The notes: a model not told the origin generated them from the sequence alone. DNA of 64,000 bases from Collinsella aerofaciens (GCF_019131995.1 NZ_JAHONA010000001.1:101364-165363), one strand, 5' to 3'; positions 8,937 to 18,051 are shown, counted from the stretch's first letter. Translations and numbers: made by a program.

Positions 8937-10421
8937 CTACAGGCAGACTCCGTCCTTCCAGATGCTGATCTCGTGACAGCCGCGACGCTCGGCGCTGGTA
9001 AGCTTGCCGCTCGCCGTGTCCAGCACCAGCTGATACAGATCGCCGGCAGCCTCATCGAGCGTACGCTCGCCCGTAGCCACCACACCGGCGTTAAAGTCCA
9101 TCCAGTTGGCCTTGTGGTCGCACAGACGCTGATTGGTGAACACCTTGAGCGTAGGCGCCGGCGCGCCAAACGGTGTGCCGCGGCCGGTCGAGAACAGAAT
9201 CACGTGGCAGCCGGCAGCCGTCAACGCCGTGGTGGATACCATGTCGTTGCCCGGACCGCACAGCATGTTCAGGCCGTGTTTAGTTGCCCGGCCGGCATAC
9301 GGCAGCACGTCGACGATGGGGGCAGACCCGCCTTTTTGCACGCAGCCGCAGCTCTTGTCCTCGAGCGTGGTAATACCGCCGTCCTTGTTGCCGGGGCTCG
9401 GGTTCTCGTAGACGACCTCGCCGTGGCTAATAAAGTAGCCCTTAAAGCCATTGAGCATGTCGGAGGCAGCGTTAAAGACCTGCTCGTTCTCGCAACGGTC
9501 GAGCAGGATGCTCTCCGCGCCAAACATCTCGGGCACCTCGGTAAGCACCGACGTGCCGCCGCGGGCGACAACCATATCGCTCACGCGACCGATCGTGGGG
9601 TTGGCGGTAATGCCCGAAAGGCCGTCGGAGCCGCCGCACTTAAGTCCAATAACCAGCTCGGAGGCCGGAATGGGCTCGCGCTTGGCCTGCTTGGCGAGGT
9701 CTGCCAGCTCGGCCAGAATCTTGTGGCCCTCGATCTGCTCGTCGGCTACATCCTGGCAGGTGAGAAAACGAACGCGCTCGTGATCGAAGTCACCGAGCTC
9801 GTCGAGCACCTGCTGATGCGTGCAGTTCTCGCAACCGAGCGACAAGAACAGCACGCCCGCGGCGTTTGCGTGACGCGACAGTGCCACCAGCAGACGACGG
9901 GTCTGGGCATGGTCGGCGCCGGTCTGCGAGCAACCGAACGGATGCGGGAAGTAGTAGACGCCCTCCAGCGAGCCATCGACCAGATCCTGGGCCTGCTCGC
10001 ACATGGCACGGGCGACTTCGTTGACACAGCCGACCGTGGGGATGATCCACAGCTCGTTGCGCGTCGCGGCACGACCGTCGGCGCGGCGGAACCCCATAAA
10101 GGTCTCGGGCTCAACCGACTCAACGACCGGATGCGTGGGGTTGTAGGTGTACTCGACCTCGCCCGAAAGGTTGGTCTTCACATTGTGCGTGTGGAGCCAC
10201 TGACCGGGCTGGACATCGCCCGTCACGTGTCCGATAGGAAGGCCGTACTTAATGACGTCCTCGCCGGCGGCAATCGAGCGCACAGCCATCTTGTGGCCTT
10301 GCGGAATATCCTCCGCGGCCACGACCTCGCCCACCCCGGGAACCGCGACGGCGGTGCCCTTGGCAAGCGGCGACAGCGCGACGATCACGTTGTCGGCCGG
10401 ATTGATCTGGATAGTGTTCAT
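8937..10421 (-). CDS. uxaA: Altronate dehydratase
   Basis: The enzyme converts D-altronate to 2-keto-3-deoxy-gluconate, the third step of the Ashwell galacturonate pathway. The 494-residue length fits the family. An N-terminal SAF domain (residues 1-95, with PLAKGTAV and the IPQGHKMAV segment) precedes the catalytic domain, which carries conserved Cys and the CGGSDGLSGITANP segment typical of UxaA/GarD enzymes. It is the last gene of uxaC-uxaB-uxaA. An 81-base gap with a perfect 10-bp hairpin separates it from uxaB, and a strong terminator follows. The kinase and aldolase for the product are not in this window. Confidence 0.93.
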   Translation of the reverse strand: MNTIQINPADNVIVALSPLAKGTAVAVPGVGEVVAAEDIPQGHKMAVRSIAAGEDVIKYGLPIGHVTGDVQPGQWLHTHNVKTNLSGEVEYTYNPTHPVVESVEPETFMGFRRADGRAATRNELWIIPTVGCVNEVARAMCEQAQDLVDGSLEGVYYFPHPFGCSQTGADHAQTRRLLVALSRHANAAGVLFLSLGCENCTHQQVLDELGDFDHERVRFLTCQDVADEQIEGHKILAELADLAKQAKREPIPASELVIGLKCGGSDGLSGITANPTIGRVSDMVVARGGTSVLTEVPEMFGAESILLDRCENEQVFNAASDMLNGFKGYFISHGEVVYENPSPGNKDGGITTLEDKSCGCVQKGGSAPIVDVLPYAGRATKHGLNMLCGPGNDMVSTTALTAAGCHVILFSTGRGTPFGAPAPTLKVFTNQRLCDHKANWMDFNAGVVATGERTLDEAAGDLYQLVLDTASGKLTSAERRGCHEISIWKDGVCL

Positions 10422-10459
10422 TGCAAATGGTCCTAACCCTACAGGTTGAGCAGAAGTCG

Positions 10460-10491
10460 AGACGCGGGCACGCCGTCCCGCGCCCGCGTCT
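10460..10491 (-). repeat. Intercistronic hairpin between uxaB and uxaA
   Basis: AGACGCGGGC (10460-10469) pairs perfectly with GCCCGCGTCT (10482-10491). No T-run follows, so it probably stabilises or processes the mRNA rather than ending it. Confidence 0.5.
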
Positions 10492-10502
10492 GCGCCGGAA
10501 AT

Positions 10503-12017
10503 TTACGCCTGAGCGTTGGCGAAGGCCTGCTTGGCACCCTCGGTGCGCACGACGGCGAGCGCACTGACGACAAACTCCTCAAGACCTGCGATCTGCGTAA
10601 GGTCCTCGCCCCACATCTGCTCGTTGGTGAGCACGTCGTGCACCAGCTGGGCATCGTCGGCGCCGGCATGGGCGGCGTAGAAGTCGAGCACGAAGGCGTC
10701 GTCCTGAGCGGTGTACTCGGTGCCGTCGGAGCGACGCAGGTGCAGGCCGTCGCCCTCGCGGGACACGAGCTCCTGCGTGTAGAAGGAGATGAGCGTAGCG
10801 AGGCTCGTCGCCAGGCACTTGGGCAGGTTGCCGGTCTCGGCAACGTAGTCCTTGAGCGTGGGCAGGTCGCGAGCGCGCCACTTAGCCGTGGAGTTGAGGC
10901 AGATGGAGAGCAGCGCATGATCAATAAACGGGTTGTCGAAGCGGTTTTCGACGGCGGCGGCAAAGGCTTTGCAGTCCTCGACATCCAAGTCGGCGGCAAG
11001 CGTCGGAATGACCTCGTCGTAGAGCATGGTGTTCATGAAGCCGCGAATGGTCTCGTCATGCATGCAGTCGCGCACGATATCAAAGCCGGCAACCCAGGAA
11101 CCCGGAACGAAGGCGGTGTGGGCACCGTTGAGGATGCGGACCTTGCGCTTTTTGTACGGGGTGACGTCGGGAGTCACGAAGACGCCGGGGAGACCGGCCT
11201 TCACAAACGGCAGGCGCTCCTTGAGCGACTCGTCGCCCTGGATACCCCACATCTGGAAGGGCTCGCGCACGGCCAGGAAGGGGTCCTCGTAGCCCAGACG
11301 CTCGGCAACCGCGGCGGCCTCCTTAGGATCGCGGATGCGGCCGGGGACGATGGTGTCGACGAGCGTGGTGCAGACGGTACAGTCGTTGGCCATCCACTGC
11401 GCAAACTCGTCCTCCCAGCCCCAATCGCTTACGTACTGGTTCATGATGCGCAGCAGCTCCTCGCCGTTGTGATCGATGAGCTCGCAGGCGAGCACGATAA
11501 CGCCCGACTTACCGGCGGCCCAGCGGGCGTGAAGGACCTGGACAAGCTTGGCAGGGAAGCTCGCGGGCGGCATGTCGTCGGCCTTGCAGGACGGGTCGTA
11601 GGCGATACCGGCCTCGGTGGTGTTGGAGACGATGATCTCCAGGTCGTCGGAGACAGCGACCTCCATCATGGCGCGATAGTCGTCCTCGCGATACGGGTTA
11701 AGGCAGCGGCTGCAGGCGCTGATTACACGAGACTCGTCAACCGTGTTGCCGCTCTCCTTGCCACGCACCAGCACGGTGTACAGGTCGTCCTGGGCATTGA
11801 TACCGTCGGCGAAGCCAAAGGCGCCACTGATGGGCTGCACCATGACAACCTTGCCGTTCCATCCGGTGGCCTCGTTGCCCATGTCAAAGAAGCGATCGAC
11901 GAAGGCACGCAGGAAATTACCCTCGCCAAACTGCAGAACCTTCTCGGGAGCGTCCTTGGGCAGCAGGTAGCCCTTGTAGCCGATCTTCTCGAGCGCATCG
12001 TAGCTGATGTTCTCCAT
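10503..12017 (-). CDS. uxaB: Tagaturonate reductase
   Basis: This NAD-dependent reductase makes D-altronate from D-tagaturonate, the second step of galacturonate catabolism. The 504-residue protein belongs to the mannitol dehydrogenase family. Its N-terminal block LQFGEGNFLRAFVDRF is the cofactor-binding start, and the LNGAHTAFVPG segment in the second half is typical of UxaB/UxaA-type polyol dehydrogenases. The neighbours uxaC and uxaA support the assignment over fructuronate reductase UxuB. A hairpin at 12059-12086 lies in the gap to uxaC. Confidence 0.92.
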   Translation of the reverse strand: MENISYDALEKIGYKGYLLPKDAPEKVLQFGEGNFLRAFVDRFFDMGNEATGWNGKVVMVQPISGAFGFADGINAQDDLYTVLVRGKESGNTVDESRVISACSRCLNPYREDDYRAMMEVAVSDDLEIIVSNTTEAGIAYDPSCKADDMPPASFPAKLVQVLHARWAAGKSGVIVLACELIDHNGEELLRIMNQYVSDWGWEDEFAQWMANDCTVCTTLVDTIVPGRIRDPKEAAAVAERLGYEDPFLAVREPFQMWGIQGDESLKERLPFVKAGLPGVFVTPDVTPYKKRKVRILNGAHTAFVPGSWVAGFDIVRDCMHDETIRGFMNTMLYDEVIPTLAADLDVEDCKAFAAAVENRFDNPFIDHALLSICLNSTAKWRARDLPTLKDYVAETGNLPKCLATSLATLISFYTQELVSREGDGLHLRRSDGTEYTAQDDAFVLDFYAAHAGADDAQLVHDVLTNEQMWGEDLTQIAGLEEFVVSALAVVRTEGAKQAFANAQA

Positions 12018-12058
12018 CTATGTCTCTCCTTAGATAACTGTTAGCGTGCAAGCAAAAC

Positions 12059-12086
12059 GGGGCGCCGTGTGTGGCAACGGCGCTCC
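12059..12086 (-). repeat. Intercistronic hairpin between uxaC and uxaB
   Basis: GGGGCGCCGT pairs with ACGGCGCTCC at nine of ten positions around an 8-base loop. There is no T-run, so partial attenuation or mRNA processing is the likely role. Confidence 0.45.
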
Positions 12087-12112
12087 CGAGTTCGATGTGA
12101 TTCGATGCGGGC

Positions 12113-13540
12113 TTAGGCCTCGACGGTGTCCAGGTCAAAGCCAAAGTAGCGGACCGCATTGTTGTAGCTGATGTCGCGCACGATACTGCCCAGCAGCTCC
12201 ATGTCGGCCGGGTACTTGCCCTGCTCGACCCACTCGCCGATCACGCTGCACAGCACGCGACGGAAGTACTCGTGGCGCGGATAGGACAGGAAAGAGCGGG
12301 AGTCGGTAAGCATGCCCACAAAGTTGCCCAGGACGCCCTCGTTAGTCAGAGCCGTGAGTTGCTCGCGCATGCCGACCTCGTTGTCGTTGAACCACCAGGC
12401 GGAGCCGTTCTGGATCTTACCGGCGGTCGGAGCCTCCTGGAAGCAGCCCATGACGGTATCGATCATGGTGTTATCGATGGGGTTCAGGCTGTACAGAATG
12501 GTCTTGGGCAGGCCGCAGGTCTCCTGAATGGAGTTGAGGAAATCGGCAAGCTGGTCGGACGGCGTGTAGTTGGAGATGCAATCGTAGCCGGTATCGGGAC
12601 CGAGCTTGGCAAACATGGCGCGGTTGTTGTCGCGCTTGCAGCCAAAGTGCAGCTGCATGGCCCAGCCCAGACGGACATACTCGCCGGCAACGAACTGCAT
12701 AAAGGCAGTCTTGTACTTGAGGACCTCTTCCTCGGTAAGCGGCTCGGCAGCCAGACCCTTGGCAAAGATAGCCTCGATCTCGTCGGCGGTAGCCGGGACG
12801 TACATAACGTAGTCGAGTGCGTGGTCGGAGGCGCGGCAGCCCAGCTCGTGAGCAACGTCGTAGCGCTTGGAAATGGCAGCCTTCATGCCCTCAAAGTCGC
12901 TGACCTCAACGCCGGCAACCTCGGAAAGGTGCTTGCAGTAGTCGGCAAACTCCTGGCCGCGCTCGATGCGCAAAGCGGCATCGGGGCGCATGGCGGGAAC
13001 GACCTGAACGTCAAAGCTGTCGTCGGCGGCAATCTTCTTGTGCCACTCAAAGCTGTCGGCGGGGTCGTCGGTAGTGCAGATCATGCGGACGTTGGACTGC
13101 TTGATCAGGTTACGGCAGGTAAAGCTAGCCTCAGCGAGCTTGGCGTTGGCAAGGTCCCAGACCTCCTGGGCAGTCTTGCCGTTGAGGACGCCCTCGTAGC
13201 CAAAGTAGCGCTTAAGCTCCAGGTGGCTCCACTCAAAGACGGGGTTGCCAACGCAGCGACCCAGGGTCTCGGCCCACTTTTGGAACTTCTCGCGAGCAGG
13301 GGCGTCGCCAGTGATAAAACGCTCGTCGACGCCGTTGGCACGCATCAGGCGCCACTTGTAGTGGTCGCCGCCCAGCCAAACCTCGGTGATGTTCTCGAAA
13401 CGCTTGTCCTCCCAAATCTCCTTGGGAGAAATGTGGCAGTGATAGTCGACGATGGGCATGCCCTCGGCAAAGTTGTGGAACAGCTCCTCACCGGTCTTGG
13501 TGCTCAGCAGGAAATCCTGATCGTCCATAAAGTTTTTCAT
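12113..13540 (-). CDS. uxaC: Glucuronate/galacturonate isomerase
   Basis: The enzyme isomerises D-galacturonate to D-tagaturonate and D-glucuronate to D-fructuronate, the entry step of the pathway. The 475-residue length is close to E. coli UxaC (about 470). The N-terminal VDYHCHISPKEI holds the metal-binding His-x-His of the amidohydrolase-like fold, and WLGGDHYKWRLMRANG is a strongly conserved UxaC block. The ATG at 13538-13540 follows AAGGGG; a longer frame from 13609 would run into the operator and lacks a ribosome site. It is first in the uxaCBA operon, 50 bases from a perfect LacI-type operator. Confidence 0.95.
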   Translation of the reverse strand: MKNFMDDQDFLLSTKTGEELFHNFAEGMPIVDYHCHISPKEIWEDKRFENITEVWLGGDHYKWRLMRANGVDERFITGDAPAREKFQKWAETLGRCVGNPVFEWSHLELKRYFGYEGVLNGKTAQEVWDLANAKLAEASFTCRNLIKQSNVRMICTTDDPADSFEWHKKIAADDSFDVQVVPAMRPDAALRIERGQEFADYCKHLSEVAGVEVSDFEGMKAAISKRYDVAHELGCRASDHALDYVMYVPATADEIEAIFAKGLAAEPLTEEEVLKYKTAFMQFVAGEYVRLGWAMQLHFGCKRDNNRAMFAKLGPDTGYDCISNYTPSDQLADFLNSIQETCGLPKTILYSLNPIDNTMIDTVMGCFQEAPTAGKIQNGSAWWFNDNEVGMREQLTALTNEGVLGNFVGMLTDSRSFLSYPRHEYFRRVLCSVIGEWVEQGKYPADMELLGSIVRDISYNNAVRYFGFDLDTVEA

Positions 13541-13592
13541 CAAACAGCCCCTTTGCTGGCAACGCGGGCGCACGGCGCGCTCGTTATCCTTT

Positions 13593-13646
13593 AGGTGAAC
13601 GTTCACCATACTAATCCATTACGACTCAAAAGGTGAACGTTCACCT
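13593..13646 (-). promoter_or_regulatory. Paired LacI-type operators of the uxaCBA promoter
   Basis: Two near-perfect palindromes lie at 13593-13608 (AGGTGAACGTTCACCA) and 13631-13646 (AGGTGAACGTTCACCT), 38 bp centre to centre. They define the consensus for the other copies near 1359, 8644 and 8764. The LacI gene at 14001-15080 is the probable regulator because it adjoins the operon. Confidence 0.78.
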
Positions 13647-13659
13647 AACAACCATGGGG

Positions 13660-13687
13660 TGAACGGTAGGTTTTGCCCGTTCAACGG
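13660..13687 (-). promoter_or_regulatory. 28-bp shared sugar-promoter module, copy 2
   Basis: The module lies just upstream of the uxaCBA operators. It has the same ends (TGAACG and AACGG) and length as the copies at 8672 and 24593, and matches the latter at 22 of 28 positions. It contains the dyad CCGTTCAACGG. Confidence 0.5.
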
Positions 13688-13778
13688 TTGCCGGAGCTGT
13701 GACTTGCATGCATTGCGGACCGGTTGGCGTCCCCGAACACCGAACTTGAGCGCTTTTGCTCAGGTGGGTCATGTCCCG

Positions 13779-13973
13779 ACGTACATTTTTGGGAGTATTC
13801 AGCATTGGAGCGCGCCGTGCGCCATCCTCAGCGTCCTATTTGGAACGCAGATAGCGCCCGATCGGCATAAAAAGTGCCCCCGATGGCAAATTACGCCATC
13901 GGGGGCACTTAAAACAATCGTTCTGCACCTCATTCAGGGCATGCCAATGCTGAATACTCCCAAAAATGCACGT
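13779..13973. repeat. Element bounded by 31-bp inverted repeats (copy E1)
   Basis: The arms 13779-13809 and 13943-13973 are inverted copies matching at 30 of 31 bases, with the core CATTTTTGGGAGTATTCAGC. The 195-bp unit has no coding frame and encloses the terminator of the LacI gene. Related arms bound 33882-34120, and weaker relatives bound 19093-19310. Together with the operators it fills the 460-base gap between uxaC and the LacI gene. Confidence 0.6.
13872..13910 (-). terminator. Terminator of the LacI-family regulator gene
   Basis: A perfect 16-bp stem (arms 13872-13887 and 13895-13910, AAGTGCCCCCGATGGC) has a 7-base loop. On the minus strand it is followed by a T-rich stretch. Confidence 0.85.
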
Positions 13974-14000
13974 CGCAAGAGGGGGTACCTGCTCAATCGG

Positions 14001-15080
14001 CTAAATACCCGCAAGTTCGCAGTAGCGGTCGACATTGCTGGCAAATACCATCTCGACGGCACCCTTCTGGACGGGCACCGTCGGGGTCCTTCCCCACAGC
14101 AGATAATCGCCCAGTGTCTTGGCGCCGCGATACGCCAGGCTCGTCGGGTCCTTATAGACAATATTGGTAAAGATACCGCGGCGCAAGGCCAGGGCGCTTT
14201 CGGGAAACAGGTCGTTGCCGATCACCATGACCCGACCGGCCTTGCCGGTCGAGACGAGCGCGTCGGCAACCACTTCGGAACCAACGGCAAAAACGCTACA
14301 GATAAGTTCGGGGGCGTCCGGCGCACTCAAGCGCTTTTCGAGCTCATGCTCGAGTTGTTTGACTTGCGCATGGGCACCTGCAAGATCCTCAACCTGCCAT
14401 GGAATATCACGTTCGCGCAGGTAATTGTGGAAGGCGCGGGCGGTTAGATAGTGCGAATCGGTATATGGGTCGCCTGTCAAAAGGAGCACGCGGGCGTCGG
14501 CCCCAGAAGCATGGACCAGGTTTGCCGCCTGCTCGGCCATAAGGCTGCCTGCCGTCGAATAATCGGCCAAGCTCGCACCCAAACGATTCAAATGCGGACG
14601 GTCGCCGTCGACAAGCTCAATCGTCACGCCCGCCTCGGCGATCTGCCCCAAAAGCTCAGTCGCACGATCGTCGCCCGGCGCATAGGCGAGCAAGCCATCA
14701 ATCTTCTCGCCCACCTGCAGACGCTCGTCGATTTGCTCGAGTGCATCAGCGTAGCCGCCCACGCCAAATTCAACGCGCTCAACCGTAATGCCCCGGTCGA
14801 TGACCTCCTGTTCAAAGCGATTGCAGCCTTCCCACAGGTAACGGAAAAAGTACGCTCCTTCGCGCGATGCGCGGGGCAGGCAAAACACCAGATTGATATC
14901 CTTGCGGCGCAGGCTTGAGGCACTTGTGTTGCGGTGATAGCCCATGGCCTCGGCCTTAGCGTTCACCTTGGCGCGCACGGATTCGCTCACGCCGGCCTTT
15001 CCCGTCAGAGCCTTGTGCACGGTATTGATGGAAACGCCAAGCTCGGCGGCTATGTCCTTCATGGTTACGCGAGCGCTCAT
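14001..15080 (-). CDS. LacI/GalR family transcriptional regulator, probable repressor of the galacturonate/pectin regulon
   Basis: The 359-residue protein has an N-terminal helix-turn-helix (residues 7-48, MKDIAAELGVSINTVHKAL) and a periplasmic-binding-protein-like effector domain. The recognition helix reads INTVHKAL; the usual SRAL after TV is HKAL here. The ATG at 15078-15080 follows CGGAG. It lies immediately upstream of uxaC on the same strand but has its own terminator. Its adjacency to two perfect operators, and the recurrence of the same palindrome before the transporter and GH105 genes, make it the likely regulator. The inducer is probably galacturonate or a pathway intermediate, by context. 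Confidence 0.85.
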   Translation of the reverse strand: MSARVTMKDIAAELGVSINTVHKALTGKAGVSESVRAKVNAKAEAMGYHRNTSASSLRRKDINLVFCLPRASREGAYFFRYLWEGCNRFEQEVIDRGITVERVEFGVGGYADALEQIDERLQVGEKIDGLLAYAPGDDRATELLGQIAEAGVTIELVDGDRPHLNRLGASLADYSTAGSLMAEQAANLVHASGADARVLLLTGDPYTDSHYLTARAFHNYLRERDIPWQVEDLAGAHAQVKQLEHELEKRLSAPDAPELICSVFAVGSEVVADALVSTGKAGRVMVIGNDLFPESALALRRGIFTNIVYKDPTSLAYRGAKTLGDYLLWGRTPTVPVQKGAVEMVFASNVDRYCELAGI

Positions 15081-15224
15081 GCGGTTACTCCGTTATAGAT
15101 AAGTTGCCAATTAATAGTCCAGTTAACGATACCCCAAAAATACTCTTCGACTCGCCGTGCTCTCCCTCAAATGCACAAAGCGCCCCGCGAACGGATGCCC
15201 GCGGAGTGCTTGGATGTCCGGACC

Positions 15225-15425
15225 TTATTTGATACCGCGACCCAAGTCTTCGGCGATTTTGTCTACGCCCTTAAGTGCAGCGCACGTCTTTTTGTTGGAG
15301 CAATGCCCCGTGCAAACGCCACCCTGAGCGCAGTCGGCGCAGGTGCCCTTGCGGTAGATGCGCACGCACACGGCGACAAACGCAACGCCGATAACAGCCA
15401 GTACAACAATATCGATAGGTGCCAT
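15225..15425 (-). CDS. FeoB-associated Cys-rich membrane protein
   Basis: The 66-residue protein has one N-terminal membrane helix (about residues 4-22) and a short cytosolic tail with five cysteines (29, 32, 38, 42 and 48). This matches the small Cys-rich partner often found behind feoB in Gram-positive anaerobes. Its role in ferrous iron transport is not settled; it may help gate FeoB or receive iron. It follows feoB on the same strand after a strong terminator, so it may be expressed only by read-through or from its own promoter. Confidence 0.8.
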   Translation of the reverse strand: MAPIDIVVLAVIGVAFVAVCVRIYRKGTCADCAQGGVCTGHCSNKKTCAALKGVDKIAEDLGRGIK

Positions 15426-15542
15426 AGCAAGCCTCCTCTAGTTAACCATCACTTACTTTACCCCATTCTCCACCTACCAAAAAGGGACAGGTTTATTTTG
15501 GTTGGTTTTATCTGCGGAAACGCCACATCTCTCCCACCAAAA

Positions 15543-15571
15543 AGCCCGGGTATCGCGAAGATACCCGGGCT
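15543..15571 (-). terminator. Terminator after feoB
   Basis: AGCCCGGGTATC and GATACCCGGGCT form a perfect 12-bp stem with a 5-base loop; on the minus strand it is followed by TTTTT. The plus-strand bases 15481-15500 carry a GGGACAGGTTTATTTTGG sequence of the kind seen in degenerate REP-like repeats. Confidence 0.85.
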
Positions 15572-15600
15572 CGTGGAAAGGGGCTAATCCTTATTTGGAC

Positions 15601-17928
15601 TTAAGCGGAAACTGCGGCGGAAGCGGTGTTGGTCTCGTCCTCGTCCGTCCAAGCGTGCTTGGGCATGGGACGAAAGATCTGGAAGAGCATCGCAACCAGC
15701 AGAACGATGGCTACAACCGTCCAAATACCAAACTGGCCAAGGACAAGCAGGTTGTAGAACTGGTTGATGAACAGGCCAATGACCCAGGCAAAGGCGCACT
15801 CGTAACCGATGGCGATCGCAGTCCACTTGCCGGAATCCATCTGGTTGCGGATGGTACCCATGGCGGCAAAGCACGGGGCGCACAGCAGGTTGAACGCGCC
15901 AAAGGCAACGCAAGCGCCCATGGTCGGGAACATGCCGGCGAACGCGGTCCACAGGCTCGGGTCAGTCTCGGCGGCGTCGGCCACGGACAGCAGCGAACCG
16001 GCGGTGGCGACGACGTTCTCCTTGGCGACAAGGCCAGAGACAGTCAGCGCAGTTGCCTGCCAGGTGCTAAAGCCGAGCGGGGCGAAGATCCAGGCAACCA
16101 GGTTGCCCAGCATGGCGAGCACGGAGTAGTCCATGAACTCCTCGGGGATGCCTTCCATCGCAGGCAGGAAGCCAAAGGAGCCGTTGTAGCTACCAAAGTT
16201 GGACAGGAACCAAACCACGACAGTGGACGCGAAGATGACCGTGCCGGCCTTCTTGATAAAGGCCCAGCAGCGCTCCCACACGTGCAGCGCCCAAGAGCGG
16301 ATCGCCGGGAAGTGGTAGGCGGGAAGCTCCATAACGAACGGCGTCGGGCGACCGGCGAAGAGCTTGGTCTTCTTGAGCATCAGACCCGAGCCGATGACGG
16401 CAAAGACACCCAGGAAGTAGAAGAGCGGGCTGATCCACGCGGCGGTAGTGGAAGAATCGCCGATGATGGAGCCCATGAGCAGAGCGATGATCGGCAGCTT
16501 AGCGCCACAGGGGATGAACGTGGTGGTCATGACCGTCATGCGGCGGTCCTTCTCGTTCTCGATGGTCTTGGTGGCCATGACGCCAGGGACGCCGCAGCCC
16601 GAGGACACGAGCATGGGGATGAAGGACTTACCGGACAGGCCAAAGCGGCGGAACACGCGGTCCATGATGAAGGCGACGCGGGCCATATAGCCGCAGTCCT
16701 CCAGGAAGGACAGCATGACGAACAGCAGGAACATCTGCGGCACAAAGCCAAAGATGGCACCCAGGCCGCCGACGATACCGTCACAGACGAGCGAGTCGAC
16801 CAGGCCACCGTCCTCGGTGCCGCCCGCCACGAGGGCATCGTGCACCATAGTGGTAATACCCGGAACATACGGACCATACTGAGCCGGATCGACCGAATCA
16901 GCATCGTCGCCCGCAGCCTCGACGGCTGCGTCGTAGGCATCGCGGCCCTGACCGAGCACGTACCAGCCGTCGGTGCCGAAGAGCTGGTCGTTGGTGAAGT
17001 CCGTCACCGTGCCACCCAAGGTGGAAACGGCGATGTAGTACACGCAGAACATGATGACGACAAAAATCGGCAGGCCCAGGATACGGTTGGTAACCACGCG
17101 GTCGATCTTCTCGGAGGTGCTCATCTTGGCCGGGGCCTTGGTGAGGCACTCGTCGATGATGTGCGCGATCACGCCGTAGCGCTCACCGGTGATGATGGAC
17201 TCGGCGTCGTCATCGCAATCCTGCTCGCACTGGGCGACCAGCTGCTCTACGCGAGCAGCCTTCTCCTTGGTGAGGTTGATGAGCTTGCAGGCATCCGCAT
17301 CGCGCTCGAACAGCTTGACGGCATAGTAGCGGCGCTTGTTGGCGGGAACGCTTGCCGGCAGGTTGTTCTCGATGTGCGTCAGGACATCCTCGATGGAGGA
17401 ATCAAACTTGTGCTCGGGCACCTGACCCTTAGAAGCAGCGGACTGCTTAACCTGGTCGAAGAGCTCCTTGATGCCCTTGTTCTTAAGAGCGGAGATCATC
17501 ATAACCGGGCAGCCGAGCTTCTTGGAAAGCTTGTCAATGTCGATCTTGTCGCCATTCTTCTCGACCAGGTCGGCCATGTTGAGGGCAACGACCACGGGCA
17601 GGCCGGTCTCGATGACCTGAAGCGCCAGGTACAGGTTGCGCTCGAGGTTGGTGGCGTCGACCACCTGGACGACAACATCGGGCTCGCCGCTCATGAGGTA
17701 ATCGCGCGAGCATTGCTCCTCGGGGCTGTAGGGGGAAAGCGAGTAGATGCCAGGGAGGTCCGTGATGGTAACGTTCTTGTCGCTTAGGAGCTTGGCTTCC
17801 TTTTTCTCAACCGTGACGCCGGGCCAGTTGCCAACGTAGCCGTTGGCGCCGGTGATCAGGTTGAAAAGCGTGGTCTTGCCGCAGTTGGGGTTACCCGCCA
17901 GCGCGACATGGATCTGAGAATCCGCCAT
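15601..17928 (-). CDS. feoB: Ferrous iron transporter FeoB
   Basis: FeoB is the GTPase-linked Fe(II) permease of the inner membrane. The 775-residue protein has the N-terminal G domain with GNPNCGKTTLFN (G1, residues 12-23), the DLPG G3 motif, and an NMAD G4 motif. A helical domain and the membrane region with two Gate segments follow, including SSGCGVPGV and IPCGAKLPI, whose cysteines line the proposed pore. The C-terminal third is strongly hydrophobic. Two feoA genes lie upstream on the same strand, and an iron-box-like dyad at 18004-18023 sits directly before the start. Confidence 0.96.
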   Translation of the reverse strand: MADSQIHVALAGNPNCGKTTLFNLITGANGYVGNWPGVTVEKKEAKLLSDKNVTITDLPGIYSLSPYSPEEQCSRDYLMSGEPDVVVQVVDATNLERNLYLALQVIETGLPVVVALNMADLVEKNGDKIDIDKLSKKLGCPVMMISALKNKGIKELFDQVKQSAASKGQVPEHKFDSSIEDVLTHIENNLPASVPANKRRYYAVKLFERDADACKLINLTKEKAARVEQLVAQCEQDCDDDAESIITGERYGVIAHIIDECLTKAPAKMSTSEKIDRVVTNRILGLPIFVVIMFCVYYIAVSTLGGTVTDFTNDQLFGTDGWYVLGQGRDAYDAAVEAAGDDADSVDPAQYGPYVPGITTMVHDALVAGGTEDGGLVDSLVCDGIVGGLGAIFGFVPQMFLLFVMLSFLEDCGYMARVAFIMDRVFRRFGLSGKSFIPMLVSSGCGVPGVMATKTIENEKDRRMTVMTTTFIPCGAKLPIIALLMGSIIGDSSTTAAWISPLFYFLGVFAVIGSGLMLKKTKLFAGRPTPFVMELPAYHFPAIRSWALHVWERCWAFIKKAGTVIFASTVVVWFLSNFGSYNGSFGFLPAMEGIPEEFMDYSVLAMLGNLVAWIFAPLGFSTWQATALTVSGLVAKENVVATAGSLLSVADAAETDPSLWTAFAGMFPTMGACVAFGAFNLLCAPCFAAMGTIRNQMDSGKWTAIAIGYECAFAWVIGLFINQFYNLLVLGQFGIWTVVAIVLLVAMLFQIFRPMPKHAWTDEDETNTASAAVSA

Positions 17929-18003
17929 TCAATCCTTCTTCCTTGTGTGCCTGCGCTGCTTTCTCCGCGCAGGCTGGATAATGTGCTTCAAAGATGCTGC
18001 ATT

Positions 18004-18023
18004 AAGTTAGAAAAACCTAACTT
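18004..18023 (-). promoter_or_regulatory. Iron-box-like dyad upstream of feoB
   Basis: AAGTTAG and CTAACTT are separated by 6 bases. The GTTAG...CCTAAC core resembles operators of DtxR/IdeR/MntR metal repressors. It lies in the 123-base gap between feoA and feoB, implying separate control of feoB. Confidence 0.55.
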
Positions 18024-18051
18024 TATCTGCAGAAATATACGTCGCAAGCCC

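Noticed and set aside
1..15080. Horizontal transfer of the pectin locus
   Set aside because: No integrase, transposase or tRNA boundary flanks it, and codon and base use look like the neighbouring housekeeping genes.
15502..17787. A 761-codon plus-strand frame antisense to feoB
   Set aside because: A shadow of feoB, rich in His, Asp and Gly as expected from reversed codons.
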